Both the position numbers and the translations under genes were made by a program. From Littorina saxatilis (taxonomy: Eukaryota; Mollusca; Gastropoda; Littorinimorpha; Littorinidae), in the NCBI RefSeq assembly GCF_037325665.1, contig NC_090254.1:39321647-39385646 (forward strand): 64,000 bases of DNA. Reading direction: 5' to 3'. Position 1 is the stretch's first letter, and each line of letters opens with the position of its first letter. This document shows, piece after piece, positions 31,052 through 43,200 of this stretch. A model generated the notes under the pieces. It was not told the origin of the DNA. It saw only the letters and a list, made by a program, of their open reading frames with translations, and searched no databases.

Positions 31052-31592
31052 TGTTACACGACACTTGAGATTGCCACAAGTTCTCAAACGTCGTATAGTT
31101 GTGTTCTTTTATTCTACGTCGCCCGTCTTCGCAGCAGCAGAAAACAACTCGTCAAATTGAGTTCGAGGATTTATTTAGCATTACATACATACAACTGCAC
31201 ATCGTAGCAGAACTCAAATAGAAGCTTTTTTTTAACATTCAAATCGCGCTGGCATATATAGTAAATACTCAATCTCGAGAATATTCCAGACCGAACACGA
31301 TACAACTACATTATACGAGCCGTGCATGGACTAAACTAGCGACATTCTCTCTGACGTACATCAAAAGCGCCGACACACTTAATCCGAACGAACGCCACGA
31401 ACTCACGACTAAAACAGCATGGTAAACAACTTGTTTTGACAGGACTAGAAAGTTCACCTGCATTCTCGTCCAAGCATAAATATTGTGTTTACAAAATATA
31501 ATATCGGTACTTTCCCACAAAGTACAAATAAGTCAACTACATGCAACACACAAAACTGAACCAAAGCTCAGCAACGGTAGCGTTTCCTAACA
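31052..31592 (-). repeat. 3' LTR of the Gmr1-like element
   Basis: Near-identical to 36783-37320. A short purine run on the minus strand (TTGGGGGTAATG, just inside at about 31593) is the probable polypurine tract. Confidence 0.9.
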
Positions 31593-31724
31593 TTACCCCC
31601 AACACAAGAAGAAATTTACCTAATTTCTTTCAATCATTGAAACGCTACCTGTACACATACTATGTATACATAACAGATTGAAATCCAGGTATGTACATTA
31701 GTCTGTTGGAGAATGAACACAGTT

Positions 31725-34240
31725 TTACTCACATACTCGGCTGAGAAAATCTGCTCCAACATTGTCTGAACCTTTGATCGATTCCACTCGCATATCAAAG
31801 TTCTGCAAGTACATCACCCACCTCATGATACGATTATTCACAAACTTTGCAGAGTTCAGGTAGGTGAGGGGTTTGTGATCAGTCTGAAGCACGAATTTCA
31901 CCCCTTGGAGGTAGAGTTCAAATTTCTTGATTCCCCACACGATGGCTAAACACTCTTTCTCCATGGTCGAGTAGTTCTTCTCGGCTCCTGACAGCTTCTT
32001 GCTGGCATAGCTGACCGGAAACGGTTTACCTCCATGCTCTTGCATCAGCATGGCGCCGATCCCTTCGTCCGATGCGTCTGTACGCAAGATGAACTCTTTG
32101 GCAGTATCAGGAAGGCGTAGCACCGGGTCTCGTGACATCAGGTCGCGCACGGTCTGGTATGCCTTCTCCTGAGCTGGTCCCCAGAGTATTCGGTTGGGGC
32201 ATCCTTTTCGGGTCATGTCCGACAAAGGCGCCGTTATGGCGGCGAAGTTTGGAATGAACTCTCTGTAGTACCCAGCCAATCCAAGGAAGGATCGCACCTG
32301 CTTCTTGGTTTCAGGACGTGGCGCATTGAGGATCTTGGTGACGTTTTCCAACAAAAGCCCCTTTTGACCTTCCTTCAGTGAATGACCTATGAAGTCAACG
32401 TTGTCGGTCCCCAAAATGCACTTGCTGGGTCTCACGGTCAGATTGGCTTTTGTCAGGTGGGAAAACAGTTCCCTCAAAGTCTCCAGATGCTCTGCGAAGG
32501 TCTCCGTGTGGACTAGCAGATCATCCCAGTAGTACACAACATTCTTCATTCCTTTGAGCATTTTTCGCATTCCCCTCTTCAGGGTAGCACCACTGTTCAC
32601 CATGCCAAAAGGCATCCGCAGGCACTCATACGTTCCGTCTGGAGTTGCAAAGACGGTCTTTGGTATGTCCTCTTCGCGCACAGGAATTTGCCAATATCCC
32701 TTGCTGAGATCGATCTTTGAGAAGATCTTACTGCCAGTCAACCGTCGGAACAGATCAGTTGCCGTCGGCATTGGTTCAGGGTCAAACACGGTGATCTTAT
32801 TGACTTTCCTAAAGTCAATGCATACCCTGTTTGTGCCGTCTTTCTTCTTGACAACAACAACGGGAGATGAGTAAGGGGATGATGACTCACGGATGACCCC
32901 CATCTTCAACATGTTGTCGATGTCCTTCTTCAAGGATTCCCGAGCCTGAAACGGGATAGGGTATGGTTTTGAGCGAACAGGAACGTCAGATGTGAGGTGG
33001 ACTTCATGTTCGACCAAGGACGTAGAGCCTGGAACATCAGAGAACCTATGGGTGAAGTCGCCCATAAAATCATGCAGCTCCTTCTGCTGGTCTTCTGTCA
33101 GGTCAGGTCCTAGCTTGACGTCATCCACTCCCTCTTTCTTGTGGAGGTCTCCCAACTCCAGTAGTTCCTCGCCGTCGAACTCGTCTAGTTCGGCTGGTTC
33201 TTCCACCATTGCTGCGACCTGTACTGCTTCCGGAGGTCTCTCCACATACAGTTTCAGGAGGTTAGCGTGGTAGATCTTGGACTTCTTGCCGACATTCACC
33301 TTGTAGTCGTTGATCCCTACCACGGCATCAACCTCGTATGGGCCTTTCCACTGCATCAGTAGTTTGTTGTAATCAGTGGGAAGCAGTATCAGCACTTTGT
33401 TACCTGGTGTAAACTTCCTGTTTACGGCTTTGCGGTCGTAGTAGTGTTTTCTACTATCCTGAGACTTTCTCAAGTTTTCTCTCGCAATCTCGAGAGTCTC
33501 CTCCAGTTTCTCTCGCAACTCGAACACGTACTGGTAACTGTTCTTCATTTCAGGTGTGTCCACGTCTTTCGTCCACAATTCCTTTAGTATTTGCATCGGG
33601 TCTCTCACGGTCCTCCCGTACATCAGCTCGAACGGGGAGAATCCAGTGGACTCTTGTGGCACCTCCCTGTATGCAAATAGCAAGGCATTGATGTAGCGAT
33701 GCCACTGCCTTGGCTGCTCACTGCATAGTTTCTTCAGCGTGGACTTCAGCGTCGCATTGAATTTTTCGACCAGCCCATTGCACATCGGGTGATAGGGTGT
33801 CGTAGTCAAGTGACGAATGCTCAGCAGCCTGTTGACCTCTTCCATGCATTCAGAGACAAACTGTGTCCCCAGGTCTGTGAGGATCTCTTCAGGAACCCCA
33901 ATTCTGCTGAAAATGTCCACAAGTGCCTCGGCAACAGTCTCGGTGTCAATTTTCTTCAGAGGCACGGCTTCTGGGTATCTGGTTGCATAGTCTACCAGGG
34001 TCAGTACCCAACGATGACCCGCTTCACTTGGCGGTTTTATCTCGCCGATGAGGTCAATGGCCACCCTCTTGAAAGGTCGGTCGATCAAAGGCATCTTCTG
34101 CAACGGCACTTTCGGGACCCTTCCTCGAGGTATGGTTTTCTGGCAAATATCGCACGATCGGCAGAATCGAGTCACATCTGCATGCAGTCCTGGCCAGTAA
34201 AACGCAGCCTGGATTCTGTCCGATGTCTTCTTGACCACAC
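31725..34240 (-). CDS. Integrase-RT-RNase H region of the Gmr1-like element (fossil)
   Basis: In order: an integrase zinc-binding segment (CRSCDICQ), the integrase core (VAIDLIGE, TDLGTQFVS, NGLVEKFNATL), a chromodomain-free C-terminal linker, then reverse transcriptase (SPYSSPVVVVKKKDG, KIFSKIDLSKGYWQIP, RMPFG, the catalytic YYWDD), and RNase H (LRTDASDEGIGAML, MEKECLAIVWG, TDHKPL). Integrase thus precedes RT. Confidence 0.9.
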
Positions 34241-36300
34241 AGGTGACCTCCCATAATAGAGTCGTGGGCCACCTCCATCACCTGGCGCCTAAGTGGTTGA
34301 GGCACCAGAACTTGACGTAATGGCTTCCCACCGTTGACTCTCGCGTGCTGGAACACTCTGTACAGAATCTTGGCCTTCACTTCAAATTGCACAGTGCCTT
34401 CGCCCTTAGTCATCTCCTTGACAGGACGACTCCTGTACTTTGTCAAGGTCAAATCAGCTTCCTGTAGCTGAATCAGCCGATCCCTGTCCACGACAGCAGT
34501 TGCAGAACTGTTGGTGACCCTGAGTGGCGTAGTTGTTTTGTCCTTCTTCGCCTGGGCTCTGGTCGTCACAGCGCTTACAACCTGCGGCTGGTCGCGGCGA
34601 TGCACAGTTGCTCTGTCATCTCGTAACAGTTCGCTGATATCTTCATTCGCGAATGGCAGTGGGTCTTCCTCCTCAACAGCAGGCTGAGCTGCGCCCATTC
34701 TCCATTCGACATCAGGGTCATCAGGACGTCTCGCACCCCCAATGTTCCCAATTAATAGATCGTACAAGGGCTTCTTCAGGCAGACGGCCTCAACTTCTCC
34801 GGTGAAGTATGGAGTATCGATCTGGATTTTTGCCACAGGTGCTTTCACGCATTTGCTGTCAGCCATGAGCGTCCACTTGAAGTCACCAGTGAACTTCTCT
34901 GTTGGCACCAGATCCTCTTTGACAATGACTCCATTGCAGCCCGAATCTCTGAGAACAGTCACTAAATCTCTGAGAACAGTCACTTCCTGCTTCTCAACAA
35001 ATCCCTTCGACACGGGCATGTTCGACACTGACACAGCTGCGCTGGCGACGACAGAGATTGACTTGCCATTGGCGAGTAGAAGCTGGCCATCAGATATACA
35101 TTCTTCCACGTCCGATGGTGTAGCCACTTGCTCGGCAGCCCTTGGAAGTATGACGCTGCTCGCACATACTTGTTGGTTCGAGCCACTCGTTTGCCTCTTG
35201 TTGTCGTAATATCTCCGTCGATGTTCTTGCGCTTTGTCATTGACATGTCCGTTATTTTTCTTTTGGGGACAGTTGGCGACTCGGTGGCCCATGGCATTGC
35301 AATGGAAACACGTTATGTTCTGCCCTTCATTGGATGATGGTGCGGACTCAGTTTGTCCCTTGGCAGGTTGGTTTCCCTGGTTCCCGCTCTTCTGGAAAGG
35401 TTTTGATGACTTTGACGTCCCCAGGGTCCTTCCATGAGCAATGAGATAACGCTCAGCAGCATCAGTAATGTCCTTCAAACCCCGCAGTTTTTGCTCTTCC
35501 AAGCGGGTCGCCAGGTCCTTCGGGCAGGCATTAAGGAACTGCTCCTTCACGATCAAGTCCCGCAGACTCTCGTATGACTGCTCTTCACCTGATAACTCCA
35601 CCCACTTCTGCAGGTATGACGACAGGCGCTCCACAAACTGGCTCGGTGTCTCTCCAGACAATGGCTGGCATTCGCGGAAGCGTTGACGGTAGCCCCTTTC
35701 AGTGAAGTTGTAGCAACGCAACAGAGCTTCCTTCAGTACATTATAGTCTCTGGCGTCATCATTTGAGAGTCTAGTGTAGACCTCAAGTGCTGCCCCAGTC
35801 AAATGTGCGCTGAGTTGAATCGCCCAGTCGTCGCGCTGCCATCTAGCACTCTCAGCGAACCTCTCGAATCTTGCAAGGTAGCAGTCGATTTGGTCCTTCC
35901 CGTCAGCGAATGCTGGAAGTTTCGGTGCCCTGTGTAACATTTGCTGCTGGTTATCTCTTTGGCGTGGTGCCGCTTGCTCATTTTGAACACGCACCATTTC
36001 TGTCTGAAGCTCTAAGCGCTTCGTCTCCATTTCTATCTGGAGCTCTAAGCGTTTCAGCTCCAATTGCCTTTCTTCACGCTGTGCTTCTCTTTCTCTTTCT
36101 TCACGCTCACGCTGCGCTTGTCTTTCTTCACGCTCACTCTGCGCTTGTCTTTCTTCACGCTCACGCTGCGCTTGTCTTTCTTCACGCTGCGCTTGTCTTT
36201 CTTCACGCTGCGCTAGCAGTTGTGTCTGGGACTCGACGAACTCCGTCAGCTGCTTGCCTTTCAGTCCCAGTTCAACTCCTTTTGCCCAGAACTCAGCCAT
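34240..36300 (-). CDS. Gag-protease region of the Gmr1-like element (fossil)
   Basis: The N-terminus is a strongly charged coiled coil of glutamine, arginine and glutamate repeats. The middle matches retrotransposon gag (REALLRCYNFTERGYRQRF-like text), followed by a CCHC zinc knuckle CFHCNAMGHRVANC and a protease-like V-x-x-DSGC motif. The C-terminal part leads into the integrase domain. Confidence 0.8.
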
Positions 36301-36782
36301 TCTGGTCTTTTCCGGTGCGTTCGTCTGTATTCTTTCACAGCCACGAACGTAGACGAATGTAGTCTTCTAAAAGAACACAGTCTCTACTGCACCTCCGATG
36401 CTTCTCTCGTCGCTGTTCACCTTCGTAGACGCAGGCTGCCACCCTCCTCGTCTAACGTGACGGCGCACTCTGCTCACGATACGTACACGACGTACCTCAG
36501 TCGTATTTCGTAGTATTAATGCACTAGCTCCGCGACGAAGTCCGTCTCGTCCAAACGGCAGCTAACCTCTGTAATCCCGATACACTCCGGCGTCGCTCAC
36601 CGTACCGAGCTGCGGCGATTACCAAACTCTTCACCAGTCACACCGAATCCACGGTTCCGTAGTCTCAATACTGATCCCTCAGGATACACCCGATTGATGG
36701 CTACCTCCTGTGACTGTCTTGACTGTCTTTGTTGCTGGAAAACCCTTGGCGTTAAACGTAGATCCTTGGCTTGGCCCCCAAT

Positions 36783-37320
36783 TGTTACACGACACTTGAG
36801 ATTGCCACAAGTTCTCAAACGTCGTATAGTTGTGTTCTTTTATTCTACGTCGCCCGTCTTCGCAGCAACAGAAAACAACTCGTCAAATTGAGTTCGAGGA
36901 TTTATTTAGCATTACATACATACAACTGCACATCGTAGCAGAACTCAAATAGAAGCTTTTTTAACATTCAAATCGCGCTGGCATATATAGTAAATACTCA
37001 ATCTCGAGAATATTCCAGACCGAACACGATACAACTACATTATACGAGCCGTGCATGGACTAAACTAGCGACATTCTCTCTGACGTACATCAAAAGCGCC
37101 GACACACTTAATCCGAACGAACGCCACGAACTCACGACTAAAACAGCATGGTAAACAACTTGTTTTGACAGGACTAGAAAGTTCACCTGCATTCTCGTCC
37201 AAGCATAAATATTGTGTTTACAAAATATAATATCGGTACTTCCCCACAAGTACAAATAAGTCAACTACATGCAACACACAAAACTGAACCAAAGCTCAGC
37301 AACGGTAGCGTTTCCTAACA
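36783..37320 (-). repeat. 5' LTR of the Gmr1-like element
   Basis: Starts TGTTACACGACACTTGAGA on the plus strand and ends TTTCCTAACA. It is the upstream LTR because the genes run on the minus strand. A TTGGGGGCCAAG stretch directly inside it (about 36770-36781) is the likely primer-binding site, tRNA not determined. Confidence 0.9.
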
Positions 37321-37800
37321 GTAATACTAAATAGGTATTTTGAGGTGCGTGCAGGCTGTCTCGGTTTTCAGAGATAAGTTTATGAAACGGTAATGCAGTG
37401 TATTTAGAGATTATTTCTATTTAGTCAGTAAGTATAAAAAAAAAAATACAAGAAAGGTAGGTTCAGTGAAGTCCGGATGTAGTGATAGCCCTCGGGACCA
37501 AATTTTTTTTATCACTACATCCGGACTATCATTACACCAGGACGTCCGGTTATAGTGATATTTTTGTAGGTTTTATCACTACATCCGGACGTCCGGTTAT
37601 AGTGATATTTTTGTAGGTTTTATCACTACATCCGGACGTCCGGTTATAGTTCTATTTTTGTAGGTTTTATTACTACATCCGGCCAATCGCTTGTAGTTGT
37701 AGTGATATCTTCAAAGCTTGTATTGCTACATGCGGCGGCACATTTGGTAAACTAGCCTCAAGGCAGTAACAAGGTGATTTTGGAACCACTATTGATTTCG
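37321..37800. repeat. Palindromic 47-bp minisatellite (about 37480-37690)
   Basis: About three direct copies of a 47-bp unit containing CATCCGGACGTCCGGTTATA. Each unit is centred on the palindrome CCGGACGTCCGG and the arms TATCACTA / TAGTGATA extend it to a near-perfect 34-bp palindrome. The stretch before it (37466-37540) holds a diverged, inverted partner. Confidence 0.8.
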
Positions 37801-37889
37801 TTTTGTGACGTTTCTTCTGTCATCTTTGTCAGGCTTGCACATGTCCTGTGTTAACTGGGCCTACCCCCGTCCTGGCAGTTCAACAGCCG

Positions 37890-37937
37890 GTGTGTGTGTG
37901 TGTGTGTGCGTGCGTGCGTGTGTGTGTGTGTGTGTTT

Positions 37938-38008
<71 letters not shown>
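37890..38008. repeat. GT then AG microsatellites
   Basis: A (GT)n run with GCGT interruptions at 37890-37936 is followed by an almost pure (AG)n run at 37940-38008. The open frames over it are artefacts of the dinucleotide repeats. Confidence 0.95.
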
Positions 38009-38010
<2 letters not shown>

Positions 38011-38164
38011 GCCACTTAGAAATAAGGGTTAAACGAAAAATTGTCAGATCAATGTTGTTAAGCGAGTGGGCGAAAACTGATTCTATCAAGATAAGTTTTG
38101 TGTGAATATTTGTTTGTCTGGTCACTTAAAAAACCGTTGGGTCGAAATATCTGTGAATGTATTG

Positions 38165-38407
38165 TTTTGTCAATAACAAACGTTCCAACAACCTACCTTT
38201 CTTGTTTTTTGATTCTGAATTTTGGAACGTTGGCAGTCTCTTTGTTTTTGGATTTATTTTATCTAGTAAGTAGTAAAAAGACGAAATCAAAAACAAGGTA
38301 TTTGACCGTCTTTTTACAAAAGCCAAAACAAAGAGACTGCCAACGTTTTAAAATTCAGAATAAAAAAACAAGAAAGGTAAGTTGTTGGAACGTTGTTATT
38401 GACAAAA
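38165..38407. mobile_element. Foldback element with about 95-bp arms
   Basis: The left arm starts TTTTGTCAATAACAAACGTT and the right arm ends with its reverse complement at 38407; both carry CAACCTACCTTTCTTGTTTT-type and TGGCAGTCTCTTTGTTTT text. A third, single arm follows at 38426-38525. A short relative is in UreD intron 7 (about 11050-11090). The elements end only about 80 bp from the PABP-like start codon. Confidence 0.75.
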
Positions 38408-38546
38408 TAACGTGTTTTTTTTCGATAACAACGTTCCAACAACTTACCTTTCTTGTTTTTTTATTCTGATTTTTTTAACGTAGGCAGTCTCTTTGTTTTG
38501 GGATTTAGTAAAAAGACGGTCAAATGCCGGAAAATGACCCGGATCC

Positions 38547-38605
38547 CACGCATGCGTAGTTGCTCACGTCGTTCGCCAATCATCCGCCATTAAGCTTACA
38601 GCGAG
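38547..38605 (+). promoter_or_regulatory. Likely TATA-less promoter of the PABP-like gene
   Basis: Within 60 bp of the ATG are an NRF-1-like CGCATGCG (38549-38556), a CCAAT box (38576-38580) and a YY1-like CCGCCAT (38584-38590). This is typical of housekeeping promoters with a very short 5' UTR. The start site is not mapped. Confidence 0.4.
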
Positions 38606-39640
38606 ATGGATACTGCGGCTAGTGCATCAGAGGATCAAGCATCCCAGGTAAATGGGCAAGCAGCCGATGGCCAGCGAACCCAAATCGATGTGGTTCCAGG
38701 CACTAACCTGTATGTAAAAAACCTGAACGACAGCTTCGACGACGATGGGCTGAAGAAACTCTTCGAACGGTTCGGCAATATCACCAGCGCTAAAGTCATG
38801 ACAGAAGGTGGCCGTTCCAAAGGGTTTGGTTTCGTTTGTTTTTCGACAGTCGAAGAAGCCACTGAAGCGATGCGTACCATGAACGGTAAGATTGTTGCTT
38901 CAAAACCTCTGTATGTCGCTATAGCCCAAAAGAAGGAGGAGAGGAGGGCATTCTTGACAAGACAGTACAGCAATCGAGGTTACCTTGGTGGTGGTGGCTC
39001 CCAAGCCGGTAGTCAACCATCCAGTCAGATCCATACACCCCCCGCTGCTTCTCCCCAGGCCCAAGTCTCGCCTCAACTACCTGTGACCACTGTGGTTCCA
39101 GGGCCTTCACCCCACACACCCCAGCCCCAGCCGCCCATGGTGGCAACCCCTCCTCTACCACAACAGTTGGGCGGAATGAATAACTTCATGCTGATGACTC
39201 CCCAGCTTGGTCAACCAACAGCCCAGACTGGCTACATCTTCGCTCCTTCGCTTGCACAAACTACAGCAATGCAACAGATCTACGCTCCAGCTGCAGGTCG
39301 CTGGCCCGCCCAGGTCTATCCGACGATGCAGACGCACCAAGGCCAGGCTATTGCAGGAGTGCGCTACCCCCATGTGCACGCCTCTCCAACCAACCCACAG
39401 ACCGCTTCCATCGCTCTAAGTCCCGCAGCGGTCCGACCAGTCCACTTAGGTCAGCACGGCTACAACGCTCCTCTCATCACGCATCCGCCTTACACGGTGC
39501 CACTGGGCATGGCCCACCACTCTGCCAGTGTGAACTCGTATCAGGGTGTCGCCATGCACCCCATGCATAGTGCCGGTGTTGCCGCCCTCCCCCATGCACA
39601 GACTCGCTGGGGGCTGCACAATAATCAAGGTGAACCCTGA
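38606..39640 (+). CDS. Intronless single-RRM protein derived from PABPC (RRM4 plus linker)
   Basis: 344 aa. Residues 33-110 are one RNA-recognition motif with RNP2 LYVKNL (35-40) and RNP1 KGFGFVCF (72-79). The phrases [21 protein letters not shown] and the end [21 protein letters not shown] are diagnostic of the fourth RRM of cytoplasmic poly(A)-binding protein. The rest is a P/Q/A/H-rich low-complexity linker like the PABPC linker (RWPAQVYP resembles its RW..Q motif). RRM1-3 and the C-terminal MLLE domain are absent. There are no introns, which suggests a retrocopy that kept part of the parent mRNA. The frame is intact and the RNP residues are conserved, so it is probably functional in RNA binding; its targets are unknown. 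The first ATG is used (context GCGAGATGG). Confidence 0.85.
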   Translation: MDTAASASEDQASQVNGQAADGQRTQIDVVPGTNLYVKNLNDSFDDDGLKKLFERFGNITSAKVMTEGGRSKGFGFVCFSTVEEATEAMRTMNGKIVASKPLYVAIAQKKEERRAFLTRQYSNRGYLGGGGSQAGSQPSSQIHTPPAASPQAQVSPQLPVTTVVPGPSPHTPQPQPPMVATPPLPQQLGGMNNFMLMTPQLGQPTAQTGYIFAPSLAQTTAMQQIYAPAAGRWPAQVYPTMQTHQGQAIAGVRYPHVHASPTNPQTASIALSPAAVRPVHLGQHGYNAPLITHPPYTVPLGMAHHSASVNSYQGVAMHPMHSAGVAALPHAQTRWGLHNNQGEP

Positions 39641-42530
39641 GATTATCTCTTGTTTTTAGAACTAGCGCCTGTACATTTTCCAAGTCCCTGTGAATGTGAT
39701 TGAAGCTCCAGAGAAATCGTGGCGGGACAAAGACATAATAATAATAAGTGTGTCTGTTTAGTGCTACCTTCCCGGGTGCTTACTGAGTGACTTGACTCTT
39801 GACCCCATTGTGAACTTTTCAACTCAAAAGTCAAAAATCATGCAAATCATTGGGTGCAATCTGTCATGTGTTTCCATGTCTGCGCCCTATCTTCAGCTTC
39901 AGGTGTTGAACTGTTTTGTTTTCTTCGTGAGGCAACCTGCAAGCTGCCTAGTCGTCGTGATTGTTGAACAAATTTATAATACCATGCTGTGTGTCGCTTG
40001 AGCATTGTGTTTGGCAGAAGTAAAAAGTGTGACTCTTAATTCTAATGGCGTGTGTTTGATGCAGAAGATGTGAAACTTTCTGTTTGGATTTGGAAACACA
40101 AAGCAGATCAGTTCAAAGTATGAATGGTTCTAGTATGCTTATTGTTGACGATTGTGAATTGTTATCTGCCTTGCTTGGTGGCACTTAATTTTGTATTAAT
40201 TCCTGGTACTTTGCTGACATGTTGATGTTTAGTTTGCATTTGGGATGAAACAAGCATGATCAAAGTTAATATAATAATATAGTGACTGTAGCCAATTGTG
40301 TAACAGGTGGGAGGGCTTATTTTTCATGATTCTACTTACTACCTCTAGGGTGTGACATTCAAGGGAGAGAAGCCAGTCATTCGTTGTATGCGCTAAGACA
40401 GAGGCCTATGGGTACTTTTGGTTCCATGTGTGATAACGTCTTTATAGATCTGTCTTTTTTTTTTTGGGGGGGGGGGGGGGGGGGATAATTTTGTTTTTTT
40501 ATTGATTAACAAAGCTGGAAGTTTGATAAGTTTCTCTGATTGTGTCTAGCTGTGATGTATTGAAATTGAAAAGGTCTGATAATGTTTACAGTTAAAGTGC
40601 AAGTGGAAGAGATGGTGAAAAAAGCAAGCTACTTACCTTTTTTTTTCTTTTTGAGTAAAACTAAAACTAATTGATGTTCTAAAACTGAAAGTATTATTGT
40701 GATGCCTGGTCGAAGATGGTTGAAACTGCATTGGTTTAAACGGTATTTTATTCATCTTTTTGAGAGAAAAAAAGAAGAGAAAAGGAAGAAAAAAAAGAGG
40801 AAAAAAAGAGAAAACAATAGTGAAAACTTTGTTTCCATTATTGAACAAATTGAGACTGCATTGTGTAACACAAAAATTTCTTGTATCTAATTTGACATTT
40901 TCATGGGATTTATGGTTAGCCATTGTCTTCAAACTCCTTAGTAAGGCCAATAAAAAGTTAACCATGTCTGACCCAGCTTTGACCTCCGCAGGACATGCAG
41001 AGACTGCATGGTACTGAACACCTGAATGGTCAGGGTATCGATAGGTTACAACCCTTAATACTAATAGCAATTAGCACATGCGGCTAATGCTCATTGATTG
41101 TGATCAAAAACAATTTGTTTGTTTTCATTTCTTTTATTGCATTTTATGTTGATTTGAATTACAATGTTATTATTAAATGTGTGCCGTGAAAAAAGGAAAG
41201 AATCAAAATATGGCACGAGCAAGATGACAAAGTGAGAATGCCAATTGCCATTGATGCGGATTTTGCGGGTGTGTGCGGCTAGTGCCTAGTGGAAATTTTT
41301 GACGAAGAGGTGAAGAGAGAGTTTGTTGAACATTTGAGTGAACATGGTTTTCTATCTTAACAGAATGAAATTGAAAGTTGTGTTAAATTATTTTTTTGAT
41401 GCCAGAAAAAAGTTCATCTTTAAATTGCAAAACTGAAGAAAAAAAATGTCCATTTGTAATTTCATGTTTCTCAACTGTAGATGATGTATACCACATACCA
41501 CATGTTATGTGTACATATGCACATGTCTGTGTCTGTCACTCAGTGCAGATGTATACATGGTTGTTGCATGTTATGCTAGAAAATCTCATGCTTCCTAAAA
41601 TCCTCTATTTTGGTGCGAAGTTGAAGCTGAGGGTCTGACTTTTGTATTTGAAACTGAAAGTGAAAGGATCCGTTGTTGTTTTATAAAAAATGTATCCAGA
41701 TTCAATGTTATGAAATGCTGTTGTGTTATGGGATAACTTGTTTAGCCGCCTGTTATATCCGTATCGTTATGCTTGATTCAATGATTGATTTTGGAGTGAA
41801 ACTGAGATGAGAGTAATCTGAATTCTGACAAGTTTTTGAAGAATTGCCTCAATGCCGCTTTACATTTTGCAGAAAGTTACTTACATTATGCATTCTACTT
41901 CTAAAGTCATTTTAACCAGTCTTTTAATTGGGGTGAAGAGTTTTGTTCCATGCATCTTAGAACTAAAACACTGATTTACTTCTGTAGAGGGCATACGAAA
42001 CGTAAAGTTTTATCGATCATTTCATTATTATTATTATGCATGCTCTTTAGTAGCTGTCGATTCTTGCAGTTCTTGGCTTAGGACTCAGGAGTTTCTGGCG
42101 CTTGGTTTTGTACTGTAGGCGTAAAACGAATGTGAGCGTTAGCCTCCCGATGAAGAGAATGATGTGATTTTTGTTTCATCACCAAGTTATACGCATCAAT
42201 ATGCATGGAGAAGAATAAGTCTTGTAGTCTTTTTTTGTATAGTTTGTTTCTGTTTGTGAAGGTTAAAAACTATTGGTGAGGAGCAGAAGATTTTTGGGAT
42301 ACAGCTTGGGAGAATCTGTAGTTAAGCTGTGGCAAAATGAAAAACAGACAAACTATTCAATAGCTTGGGTCATGTTCAGATCGAATGAATGATAAGAGTA
42401 CTTAACTTTGAAAGGGCCGAGTTGAGATTTATGCACGTATGTAATGCAGTCTTTTTGTTTTGTCTTTGTTGGTTTTTGACCCCATCAGACTTGCTCTTTT
42501 GACTGCAATTTGTGCTGAAATTGTTTACAT
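39641..42530 (+). other. Non-coding, T/G-rich; possible long 3' UTR of the PABP-like gene
   Basis: No exon or transposon end is recognised. By eye T exceeds A and G exceeds C on the plus strand almost throughout, as in long 3' UTRs or transcribed non-coding DNA. At 40453-40485 an uninterrupted T-run is followed by about 20 G residues, which could form G-quadruplexes. Confidence 0.35.
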
Positions 42531-42532
42531 AC

Positions 42533-42823
42533 TAAGGCCTAAAAAAAAAATAGGTGTGGTTACGGTAACCCGACCTACCCTATTTTTAGGGGCCGATCCT
42601 ATAACTTTTTATTACATTTGTCAAAAAAACACAAAAAAACGAGTGCAAAAAACGCAATGAAAGCGAAAGCGCCCGTGTCTCACACTTATTTCCCTGTCAA
42701 GTAGGTTTAATTTGTACACATTAGAAAAAAAAGTTAACAAAAAAAAAAGTGATTGCCTACCTACCTACCCTATTTTTTTTGGCTATGTTACCGTAACCAC
42801 ACCTATTTTTTTTTTTGGCCTAA
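42533..42823. mobile_element. MITE family 3 copy (about 50-bp inverted ends)
   Basis: Ends GGCCTAAAAAAAAAATAGGT and its inverse at 42823 share GTGGTTACGGTAACCCGACC and CCTACCCTATTTTT. The interior is A+T rich and non-coding. A sister copy lies at 45480-45809. Confidence 0.75.
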
Positions 42824-42829
42824 CGGTAA

Positions 42830-43200
42830 AGTATGTTTCTCCATTACAAAAGCTTACTAATAGTAATACTTCTAAGTTAAATGGCCTTTGTGTATTCCCT
42901 CGTCTCTGTTTGAAGTTTGATACATCTGTGCGTGTGTGTTATGACTGCAGTTTAATTCGGTTTGCTTTTTTTTCCCCATGAGTAAAAGATAGGCTTTTGG
43001 CTTTGCACAAAGTATTTTTAAATGTCTTAGGTGTTGAAAGTATGTGTCGCTTGGATGATTCACATCCATGCTCGTCTCATTACGGGTATGCTCTTTGGTT
43101 TGACGGTTGATTTATTTGTTCTCCTCCTGCTGCAAGTCTCACAATCACATGTGACGTGAATTACCTACCACTGAAAACCATGTGTACGCATCTGTTTTGC
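42830..43200. other. No feature recognised
   Basis: Plain T-rich sequence between two MITEs. Confidence 0.3.

Larger units (their letters stand above)
31052..37320 (-). mobile_element. Ty3/gypsy-type LTR retrotransposon, Gmr1-like gene order
   Basis: Fossil LTR element of 6.27 kb on the minus strand. The two LTRs (541 and 538 bp, TG...CA ends) differ at only a few positions, and a perfect 5-bp target duplication GTAAT borders it, so it is young. The coding part comprises gag with a zinc knuckle, an aspartic protease, then integrase ahead of reverse transcriptase and RNase H. That order is unusual for Ty3/gypsy and is the mark of the Gmr1 clade (established for a cod element). It looks nearly whole, with about one apparent interruption, which may instead be translational recoding of the kind the family is known to use. 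Confidence 0.92.

Noticed and set aside
37805-38032. Glutamate/arginine-rich frame
   Set aside because: Produced entirely by the GT and AG microsatellites.
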